Positions 45,750-58,103 of a stretch of 64,000 bases of DNA are shown here, one piece after another; position 1 is the first letter of the stretch, and each line of letters starts with the position of its first letter. The notes beneath the pieces are model-generated. The model saw only the letters and a program-made list of their open reading frames with translations. It made no database searches and was not told where the DNA came from. The position numbers were made by a program, and so were the translations under genes. Source of the stretch: Antedon mediterranea. Taxonomy: Eukaryota > Echinodermata > Crinoidea > Comatulida > Antedonidae. The DNA is taken from positions 6,306,288 to 6,370,287 of the forward strand of contig NC_092676.1 of the NCBI RefSeq assembly GCF_964355755.1. The letters are read 5' to 3'.

Positions 45750-48700
45750 CTAAATAAAGATAAGGTTGTATTAAGTACATGCGAGTTCATTGACATAATG
45801 GAAAATGATGATACTAATAGTTTTAGATAATGAAAAAGATAGTTACGAAATAATGTGTTTTTTTTTTCCTTACATTGTTCCATTTTCTTTCATATTTGAC
45901 AAAGCATTTTCCCCGATCTTGTCTAATTTATTGTCAAATAGATATCTGAAAAAAAAATGTCATTAGTTTGAAATATCTTTGTTTTGGTTAGGTTTCTAAT
46001 TAATTAAAACGTCTATAACACAGATCAAACATGTATTATTTTACTTATTTTAAAATAGTAACAAATCTCACATGTATTTCAGCGTTTTACCATTGGTTGT
46101 TAATGTTTGATAGGTAATGTTAGTAATTTCATTCCCATAAAGGAAGCTGGAGAAAAAAATAATGAACACATGAATGACTTTATCATTTAAGTTCAACGGC
46201 GTCATCATCATAATCGTCGTCATCATCATCATAATCATCGTCATCGTCATCAGAATCGTCTGATATGTAAATAGCAGCTCTAAAAATTAAAACAATTTTT
46301 TGCTCGCTTTACGTCAAAATAGCATTTACTATTCTTAAAATGTTCCAGTGCTTTTCTTTAAAACATACAAATGCTGCATGCAACTTTCAGGTAATCTATA
46401 AAAAAAACACGGATAACTTTTTTCTATTGAATAGTGTAGAAAGTTATTTAACGTGAACTATTATGTACACGGGACCAATATTGTAATTAACTTACAGAAA
46501 CTGAAGATTAGTTCCACTAAATGCCCCTTCTTCTATAGAGGTAATGCTGTTTCCCATTAGCATTCTAACAAAAAAGTATTATAGATTAAGCATTTTTTTA
46601 GATAGGTTTGAAGACTAAAACATTATGTTTTAAATGAAGCTTTTAAAGGAATTATAACTTGTTTAGATTAGGGTTCATGAGCAAGACATGTACACGTTTT
46701 AAATCCATATCTGAGAAGACGTTTTCCACCACCAGTATTTTGGTGAAGGAGAGTCTTGTCTTTCTTAAACATTCGTCAATCGAAATGATGATTATACTTA
46801 CAGCCTCTCAAGGGATTCCATATCAGAAAAGATATTTTTGGAAATGTGCTGAATTTTATTTTTGTGTAATAGTATGTTCTGAACTGGAGGTATCCGGCCG
46901 TCTTCTAATGATGTCAGATTGTTCCAGCTTAAATCTCTAAAAGATACACAGTGCATAAGAAGGCATCAAAATAATGTATTGCCGATAGTTTGACTGAAAA
47001 AAACTACTGTGGTATCATAATACTAACAAAAGGTCACTCATTAGATTATTAGACTTAAATGGACTAAGTACAGGAGTTGACACTTAAGAATGACGGATCT
47101 AGACTCTAAAAATAAACATTTTTGCATTTGTTTTACATGTGTACTCATTATGTTAATTAATTCTAGGTGGGACATATATTGACCTTTGACCCTTTCTTAA
47201 GGGGTCATGGTACAGGATTTGGCACTTAAGAATTACGTTTTCTCAGTTAGGTAAATGTACTTATTGTATTGTCAAAGGTTTCATCGATGTACTCGACCAT
47301 GCTAATTAAAATGCTAATTAGCGCTAATTGGTGGCTTTCTTAAGTGGACTAGGTACAGGAGTTGACACCTAAAAATAAACATTTTAACATTGGTTTCATT
47401 TATGTACTCGACTATGCTAATTAAATCAAATTTTGGGGTATTTTTAGCGCCCCTCCCTAGAGTTGGTACAGGGATGGGAACTTAAGAACGGCCGTTTGAT
47501 GGTCCCAGGATCCCACTTGACATATTCTATGCCTCAGACCTTTTGTACTCGACAAATCTTCACAGGCTGCCGGATTAATATTAAAACAGTAAGACCTAAA
47601 GAGACAACATTTAATATTGGTAGAGTGTTTCATAAATTTGCGATTAAGTGAGTTGCTTCTAATACACAAAGATATGAACTGACTATAAATGCATTCGCCT
47701 TTATCTTTCAGTATATTAAACTCTCTAAATTGTCCGGTGATAAATCAAGATATCAGGTTTGTAATTTTGTTTTAGTTATTATCCTTCCAAATTGAATATT
47801 ATATAATTTGATTGTACGACTGTGGGTCACATGGCGTGCAATAGTACGCACTATTAAACGATCGTTTAATAGTACTTTTTCGTGTACGAAAAAAAATCTT
47901 TTTGCGTTTGGGAAAATATTTTGTTTATATTATTGATTTTGATGCCACCTAGTTTGTACTTTCGCCGCGATTTGAATGTTATGACTGGTTATCCGCAAAG
48001 GAAGTACTTTTCTGGACAGATAAATGCACTTATTAGTTTTATATCATTTGTAGGATTTTGATTAATTAATAGGAACATCCCTACAAGACGTGGAATCGTT
48101 AGAAAAACATAATTAGCCTAGATGAGTTACAGTTGTGTGTCAAAGTTGCCTTCCAGCCTAGGCCTAGCTAGTACTAGCCTTGGCCTAGGCCTGTTGGTAT
48201 TATGCTAAGCCTAGTCTAGGCGTTTTTGCCTTGCTAGGCCTAGGATTGTTCCGTCGTTTGTTGACAAAGTTAACACTAACGTAGGTGTGTTTCGTTTATA
48301 AAATCCATATAAATATAAAATTTAATATAATATTATTAAAATCAAAATGTTACTGTTACTGTAATGTGACTCAAATGTAGCCGTTAGCTTGGGCTATATT
48401 TTATTTGATTACAATGACATGAATCTATTTAGATGTTACATGAAACAAATAGTAAATGTTTTATATTTGTGTAATGAAATAATGGCATTTTGTGAATGAT
48501 GAAAGGTTAAATATAACCTTTCATCATTCACCTTAAGCTATTATTTGTACCATTACACTCATAAACATTCATTATTTGTTTACTATTTATTATGTATTGA
48601 ATGTACTACCACCAGTTCAAAAGATTGTAAGTTACCAACAAAAGAAAAAGAACATAAACACTTACAGTAAAAAATCTATTCGTGAGTTAACAATGTTTGG

Positions 48701-50775
48701 TAGTTCCGTAAGTTGGTTGTTCGTAAATTGTCTACGTAAAGAATCATTTAATGCACTGTATTAATAATGATTTTTCCTTCTTTTACGATATCATAATCAT
48801 TATAACGAATACGTTTAATTAATAAGATTATAATAATATCTAAAACAAATTCTGGTTTTACAGGTGTATACTAAAATGTGTTACTGTGGAGAAGTGAGAC
48901 AATTTATAACTACAAAACTGTATATAAATCTTTTATTTTTGCATTACTGTTTATTTACTATAAAAAAATGCTTGTATAAGATTATTGTAACATTGTTTTA
49001 CGCATGCACCAAACTCACAGTATACGGATAGTGTCCACAGCAACGAAGGCATCCTTATCTATAAATCGAATTTTGTTTTCTGCGAGTGAGCTATAAAAAA
49101 ATACATAAATAAGTTGTAAGAATACTTTGCATGGAATAATATACATTGGTTGTAAAACATTTGCTCCATCATCTTTTCAAATAACTATCGATAGTAAAAT
49201 TAATTATGCCTAAATTGATTTTATTTTTTTTTACATTTAGAAAACAGCAAAATTAACCAAAAGCTAATTGATATTCGATGATGGTTAGCTTAGCAGTGAG
49301 GAAATACTTACATCTCGTTAAAATATTTTCCTTGAAAAGCTCTTGCTGGTATGCTCTGCAGACTGTTTCCAAATAAAAATCTAGGACAACATTATTCCAA
49401 AATTATAAACACATTTGAAGTGAAACTGCAAGCAAATCTTTATAAGACCATGGAGATTGACTTACGTTTCTTAGTAAAGTAAACACTATTATGAAATTTG
49501 TCAAAACGTCATAAATAATGCATATAACTCGATTGCCTTTTATAGAACAAGATTTACTACTTTTTTTACCATACGAGCCATTACGATAAAATAAATAAAA
49601 TTTAAATTAAATTAAATGCAAATACAAGTATATAGTCCAGGAGCTTATGTCGAAAAAAGGCACTTGTAGAATTTTGATGTTAATTGTCGGCACCAACGTT
49701 TTTCTGACTCAGACTCATTTTTTTCGACCATGGCAAGTGGCCACCATTTTGAAACCTACGTTTTTTTTCGACCTAATTTAAGGTCAAAAACTACATTTTA
49801 TGTAAAAATTAATATAAATACTCATGTTGTATGTTTACGAAACAAATATAAAAGTATTCATTTTTAGTTAAATCCCCAAGTTACTTGGTTACTTCATTGT
49901 TTTGATCACTACAAATTTGTTTCGTACGACCAGCATGTAGCTGGCCGCACTCTTCAGGTGAAATATAAAACATAAGTGACACAGTTGTCTCATAGTGCTT
50001 GATAGAAGTGAGTCATCGGGAAGAGAAAAATATTTAACAAAAATACCTTGAAACTAAGCTATAGTTGCATGCCCAGCGTAGACAAAGTAATTAACGCACA
50101 CAACAAATATGTGATAGCCAAAGAAAAGCCTACTGAAACCAACGCGAAAACAAGCGGATGTAACTGCCGCAATCCCAATGAATGCCCGCTCCCAGGTAAC
50201 TGCCTAACAAAAGGTGTAGTTTACCAAGCTACAGTAAAGAGAGAAGATTCATCAAAAGAAGAAACATATGTCGGACTAACTGAAAACCAGTTTAAAACTA
50301 GATACAGAAACCATACGTCTTCATTCCGGAACGAAAAATTAAGAAGTGCAACGGAACTCAGTAAATATATATGGACACTTAAAGACTCTAAAACAAATTA
50401 CTCAATTAAATGGAAAATTATAAAGAAATGCAAACCTTACTCAAATATTAACAAAAGATGTAATTTATGTATATATGAAAAGTATGTTATTATATGTCAA
50501 CCAGAGCTATGCTCACTGAACCGTAAGAACGAGTTAGTCTCTACTTGTAGACATAGGAAAAAATTCTTACTAAATTGCAGATCCAAACAGTTTATCTAAA
50601 ACAATAGGCTATTGTATACGACTTCCCGATGACTCACTTCTATCAAGCACTATGAGACAACTGTGTCACTTATGTTTTATATTTCACCTGAAGAGTGCGG
50701 CCAGCTACATGCTGGTCGTACGAAACAAATTTGTAGTGATCAAAACAATGAAGTAACCAAGTTTTCTGCTGTTAT

Positions 50776-50807
<32 letters not shown>

Positions 50808-53800
50808 AACAAGAGGCAAAGAACATTAATTCTAAACCGCCCGGTGATATACTAAAATTTAATTAATTAATTTGAAACGATATATATATATATATTCATA
50901 TTGGATGTTTGTGTACATTTTGCTAGGTTTTTGATATATATCTTATGTTAATGTTACTGGGCGCACTTCAGTTTTGTATTGCCATGTCTTTGTTTTATTA
51001 AACCAGAATAAATACATTAAAAAAAATTGTAATCATGGGTTGTATCAAAATTTGTGAACATCAAGCATAGAAGCAGGGAGTTGGTTTTGATAATACTTAA
51101 ACATTATTGCTATTTGGACCTTTGGAGCTTGTAACTTTACTATTTTAAGTTGTTTAAAGCATATATAAGATGGGGCTCGGAATGGAGTGTATTTATTCTA
51201 TATCCTATACTTATTAAGTTTTGACTAGTAGTTGATTGCCTAAATAATGTTGCAGTATTGTGAATATGAATTATAAAGGGTAAGCAACGTAGGGCCTACA
51301 TTTAGGAAAAAATGCTTATTATCCTTATCCATTATTCTAATTGTGTTTGATATGTTTTAAAAATATAATTATTTTTCAATTCTCTTCTCTTCTCAATTTA
51401 CTAGAAGTCAATATGACTCTTTCCTACTGTAAAAAACATTCCACTTGTTTATGCCACTACAAAATACATAAAGAAGGCAGAAAACATAGGCCCATAATAG
51501 ACTACAAGGATCCATAGCATATTGAAACATCCAAGACTGTTTGCTTACATCCTTTCCCCATTAGTAGGAAGCACACAACATCACATTAAAAATTCTAAAC
51601 TTTTAGCACAACAATTAGGAGAAGTCATAATAGAAGAAGATGAAATCTTCAATTCACATGATGTAGTATCCTTGTTCACCAACATCCCAGTTGAAGATTC
51701 ACTATCTGTCATAAGATCTAGACTTTAAGAAAATAGTGATTAAACAAATAGAACTCAATTAAACATCGATGACACAGTGTATTTAGAATATATAGCCTAC
51801 CACACAGCTCTATTACAGCAATATAATATGGGAAAATAAATATAAAACCATGGATTAAAGAATTCTATTCTTTAATCCATGATACAACAAACTTAGAAAA
51901 AATAAATAAATTACAAAAACGTATAGCTAGAATGATTACAAACTCACCGAGGAGAACAGCCTCCAAACCACGATTAACAAGTTTAAAAATGTTAAATATA
52001 TACGATAAAAATAATTCAAATTGCAAGCTTTATGTTCAAATATCATCTCCAAGAACTTCCCATCCCTATAAACAACCTGATTGATTTAAATCCTAAAAAT
52101 GATCGCTTAAAGACATTAAGAAACGCAAGTAAGATATATTCAACACAGTAGACTAGAAATAAATAAAAGATCAATTTTCATTGAAAGACCATCTTACTGG
52201 AATAAACTCCAGTCTACTCTAGAACAAAATCACATGACCTTGCTCCCTATGCTACATTACAATATTAAAAAGATGATATTTGAAACATATTGCTATACGG
52301 TAGCTATTAATGCTACTGCACAATATTTTGGTTAATCTCACTTTGTTTTTTTTTCTCTTTCTGTCTTAAAATTACATTTTTTGTTAATGTAATGCGTCTG
52401 TCTATGTTTTATGTTTATGCTTGGGAATACAAAGACAAGCCATTTTGACTTCTGTGTATCTTAACCCATAAACTATGTAAACTGTTGAAAATTGAATAAA
52501 TGTATGAATATTTGTTTAATTTAGAATTCCTAGAACAAAAGCTAATGCCACTGGCAGCACCAATTGGATGTAAACCTCGTCTTTGGAAACGGTATGTTGA
52601 TGACATCCTAGAAATAATCTAACAATATTAAGTGGATACTTTAACCAAACACATAAATTCTGACCCAGCTGTAAACATCAAGTTCACTTATGATAACCAA
52701 ATACCGTTGCTTGATTCTCTTATTGTCCGGCAACCTAATCAATCTGTAAAACTACTCGTATAATATAGAAAACCCACTCATACGGACCAATACCTTCATT
52801 TTGAGTCTCACCATCCAATACATCAACATAATAGGGATTGCAAAACACTTTTTTGACCGTATGAACTCCATCGTTACATAAAAACGAGGATAGATAAACA
52901 GAAGAGGGTAACATTAAATAAGCACTTGCCAGATGCGGATATCTTAGTTGGTCATGCAAAACAACAAATAGAATTTAAACAAAAGGAAACATCGCAGATA
53001 CAAAAAAGGTTGTCATATCTTATGATGCAGATCTATCTGAACGAGTTAGTAGAGTGTTTAAAGAGTGTGGTGGCATTAACAACGCCATAAAACTTCATTC
53101 TTCACCTCTGCCAAATACATGTCCACTCCAAAGCTCGGATTGATAAGACTAAAGTAGTTAACTGCGTATACGAAATTTCTTGTACAAATTGCGAACACAC
53201 TTACATAGGTGAAACGAGTCGATGCGTCGGTATAAGATTAAAAGAACACAAAAAAAGAAACGGAAAAGGTAACACAACGGAGAAAAAATTACGCTCGCCA
53301 AAACTACAGAGAATCGAAAAGAGAATTAGTAAATCAGTCTTAGCAGATCATACAGCCCACTCCATTCATGTAATAAATTGGATACCTACAGTAGACGCAT
53401 AAAAGAGGCAATTTGGAGAGAAAGAAGACAAGACACCATCAACCGAGACGAAGGCGCACACTGAGTCACATAATATGACCTTGAAATTAGAATGATCTGG
53501 CCCTATAGGTCTAATTACAGGTAATCGTCCTTCTAAAGAATTGTTCGTGAAAGGAACATCGAAACCGTCAAGAATATATATCGTATCGTATGATAACATA
53601 AATTATTTACACTATATTGAGTACATACATTTTTCTATGATTTTAGATAATACTGGAAGCAGAAAAATTGGTCTATAATTAGCGAGTTGGTCTTGCTATA
53701 ATTTTTGATATTTTAATAACATTTAAAGTTTATTATAAATTAGAGATATTAACTTTAACTGGTGTAACGGAATCATGGCCACTATCCTTCTTAAAATCTA

Positions 53801-55088
53801 CATTTAAAATATTTGTACAAACTTCGGTTACAGGATTTAAAAAGAACGAAATTGGAGATGGAGCAGACATAATTTAAAAAAAAAATATTTAGAATAGGAA
53901 GAAATTGAGTTAGAAATAATTTGTATACCAATAAAAAACTAGATTTGAACTCGTCACTACGGACGAGTTAGGTTATCCGCAGTGCAAAAGCCACGTGCAC
54001 GTCATACGTTAGAATAGTGCGCGCAAAAAAATAAAACGATTATGGCATTGAAAAATGTTAGTGCGCTCTCTATGTTGCGTCGCGTCTAAGTATATACGGT
54101 ATAACACTATATACTGTATACGTACTACATACAGTGCAGAATAGGTGAAAATAAGTGACCAAAGTTATTGACGCATTTGAACATGATGACGTCATCACAA
54201 TTTTTAAAATGGTGGATCATGCGAAAGGTAATTGATTGATCTAGACAATATAAAAAAATTGAGTGAAATGGAATAAGGATAAGTAGAGATGCGCTCTATT
54301 AAATTGACGAGCTATGACGAAAGAGAAAAAAATCCTATATTTTATATTCGGGTGGCCATACGATGACGTCACCATGTCTGGTTAGCCATATCAATGCATG
54401 ATTCGAGAAAAACAACTCATCTACTTCCAGAATCTGAAATTTTAAATATTTTCACCTCGGAGTTTAGAATCTATGACTGTTTTAAAAAAGGCATAATTTT
54501 GACGAATTTTTGAACTTTTTCTTCAAAAACGCGCGCAAAATGTTCAATTCTACGTGCTCGTATGACGTGATTTTAAGTCGAAATTGATTGAAAATTAGTA
54601 AATGTACTAGAAAAGGCTGAAAAAACAAAAATCAAGCAAAAAAAAGATGTTTTTGCGCTACGTGCGCACGCGCGCGTAAAAAATATGCGCACGCGTGGGA
54701 ATTTTTGAAATGCTCAAAATGACCTGAAACGCGTAGAAAGTTGATTAGAAATGAATTTTTCGCAATTTGAAATTTTAAACGCGCGTGCGCGCGTAACTTT
54801 ATGTCAAACATGCCATTTTCAATCCATAGAAAGTTTGCCCTTGATATGACTTAAATGTTCACTAAGTGTCATTACAAAATGACTTTTGCTTTTTAGTCTA
54901 TGTTAAATACGCGAAATTCATAAAATCGCGCGTAGCTTACGCTGCGCGACTCTAAAGTAAAAAAACGAGCTGTCCTGCACTTCTACACATAGAGGTAAAT
55001 CTTCTGACAAAGTTATACGATGTAATGTTGATCAGAATTTGAGATACACGTGACACAAAATTTTGGGAAAGAAAGAAGAATAACATAG

Positions 55089-55122
<34 letters not shown>

Positions 55123-57531
55123 TCCTGACAATAACAAGGGGTTATCCGCCAAGTGCGGATAACCAAAAATATTTATAGAACCATTCTCGTTCATCGGTAA
55201 TAACTGCATTATCACATAATACAGTGTGGATTTGATCTGAATTTATATTGGACGACATGCTTTCAATTGTCTTGGATTGTTCAAGCTTAGATGTGTAATG
55301 TTTTTTTTGTAGTTCGACAAACTTGTCAAAATAATAATTATTATTATTATATTGATTGTATTCACGCTTATGTTGTGGGGTTCGGGATTGGATATTTTTT
55401 TTGTATAGTTGATGTTTGCGTTTACTGCATTTTAAGAAGCTGTATGACATTAATTACTGTTTGATTTTGCAGTTTTTCTAATTATTAGTTGGCTTAGAAT
55501 GTTTAGAATGAATACTATAATATTTGTTTAAGAACATTTGAAAAACAAATTCATGATTAGAATCATAGATATCAGATATTTTAGTTGGTTAGATTAATAT
55601 AAAATGAACTGATATCATTGATTTTCAATGATGACTGACTTGCAGTGAGCCTTTGAAGATGAATAATTGTATCTCTCTGCTGAGAGAATATCTTTTATTT
55701 TCATTACAACAGTACAAAAATATAATATGCCGATACATAATATACAAATATACCTACATGCTTCCGGTTGTTATGTTTTTGAAAGTTCCAGTAGATATTT
55801 TTTCCAGATTAGGATTGTTTGAGACAAACCTATTAAAAAATATATAAGATATAATTGTTATTTACATTATACAAGCCTATACCACATTTGTTTAGATGTT
55901 TCTTGCCCTATTTTTACAACGTTCGAAACGTTTTATAATTTACAAGTGCATCGTTTTAACATTGGCGGTGCAATTATTTGGCATTTCCCTGTGTTATTAT
56001 TTTTACATTTATGGGTATAAAGTGTTGGCGTCTGCATGTACAATGTATTGATGTTTCTTGGCATGTTATTGTAGTTTCAATTTTCGCGATTGTAACAAGG
56101 GCCTTCAAAACAATTGTTTCTTAAATTAAATTACAGTAAAAAAAGTTAATAATTCACAAATGTTACTTACACTTCAACAGTATAATCTGTAGCCAGTGCA
56201 AATGCATTTTCACAGAGCACTTGAATTTCGATGTCAAACTGAATCCGCCTACAACGTTAATATATCTAATTAATATATATATAATTATTCATGGTGTTGT
56301 TCAAACTCGATTGGATAGCGACTCTTTAACATTCTCGGCGTGGTACGGCGGAACAGCACTAGTCCCTCAATTGTACGCACGCACACCAGAGATAAAATCA
56401 ATACGCCCTCACAGATTTTTTCATCTTTATCGTTTCAAATTAATCTAATTTTAGTTTATCACCGGACGGTTTATAATTAATGTTCTACAGTATACCTGGT
56501 GTGTTTATATACCCTACCACCGCGTATATATGGTAGGAAAGTACAGTAAAGGTATAACACCATCTCTTCTTGGCCATTTGGGATCAGTATAAAGTAACGT
56601 GAAATATTTTCAATTATTATCGTTAGTACTAATAAACCATGTAGGCAATGACAAAAACTACAAAAAAGATAAACTCCATTTTTAGGAATTATACAGGCCT
56701 TAATTGTATGATGTTCCTAATTTAAATTTGTCTCTTTTTTTTCCATGCAAACCTTTCAATTACATTGGAACACATTTTTTATTTCAACAAACTTACAATA
56801 AATTTAACTGCACATTTACAAAAGTGAAAGGTTCAATGCCAAGTATATGGTTTTCCGATATGTATCTGAAAAAAAATAGTTATATCATTTTTATAAGTAT
56901 TAGTGGTGGTGTTGGTAGTAGGGCAGTGGTAGGAGTGGTAGTAGTATTGATAATGATAGTGGTAGTAGTATTGGTACTAATGCTAATGGTAGTAGTGATA
57001 AGTGGTAGTGGTAGTGGTACACTCTAAAAACAGTGTTTAGAGTATAAACACAAACTCCACACGATGATTGTCCCCTCTTTTTTGACGCGTTTAATCGTAT
57101 TTACAAAGGTGGAAGGTTCAATGCCAAGTATATGGTTTTCCGATATGTATCTGAAAAAAAAATAGTTATATCATTTTTATAAGTATTAGTGGTGGTGTTG
57201 GTAGTAGTGGCAGTGGTAGTGGTGGTAGTGGTGATAATGATAGTGGTAGTAGTATTGGTAGTAATGCTAATGGTAGTAGTGATAGTGACAGTAGAGATAC
57301 GTGGTGGTAGCAGTGATAGTGGTATGAGCGGTAGTAGCGGTACCAGTATTAGCGGTATAGGCAGTAGCGGCAATGGAAGCAGCAATGGCGGCAGCATTAG
57401 CAACAAAAGCAGTAGCATTGTCATCAGCAGTAGTAGTAGTAGTAGCAGTAGCAGTAGCAGTAGCAGTAGCAGTAGTAGTAGTAGTTGTAGTAGTAGTAAT
57501 AGTAGTAGTGTTGTAGTAGTAGTAGTAGTAT

Positions 57532-57573
<42 letters not shown>

Positions 57574-57650
57574 CAGTAGCAGTAGCAGTAGCAGCAGTAG
57601 TAGTAGTAGTAGTAATAGTAGAGTAGTAGTAGTGGTAGTAGTAGTAGTAT

Positions 57651-57686
<36 letters not shown>

Positions 57687-57700
57687 CAGTAGCAGTAGCA

Positions 57701-57736
<36 letters not shown>

Positions 57737-57744
57737 GTAATAGC

Positions 57745-57778
<34 letters not shown>

Positions 57779-57818
57779 ATAGTAGAGTAGTAGTAGTAGT
57801 AGTAGCAGTAGTAGTAGC

Positions 57819-57861
<43 letters not shown>

Positions 57862-57907
57862 GTAATAGTAGAGTAGTAGTAGTAGTAGTAGTAGCAGTAG
57901 TAGTAGC

Positions 57908-57938
<31 letters not shown>

Positions 57939-58017
57939 GTAATAGCAGTAGTAGTAGTAGTAGTAGTAGTAGTAATAGTAGAGTAGTAGTAGTAGTAGTA
58001 GTAGCAGTAGCAGTAAC

Positions 58018-58060
<43 letters not shown>

Positions 58061-58068
58061 GTAATAGC

Positions 58069-58103
<35 letters not shown>

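Noticed and set aside
48576-48764. 62-codon plus frame
   Set aside because: It is the antisense of LRR exon 5, which has good splice sites and fits the phase series on minus.
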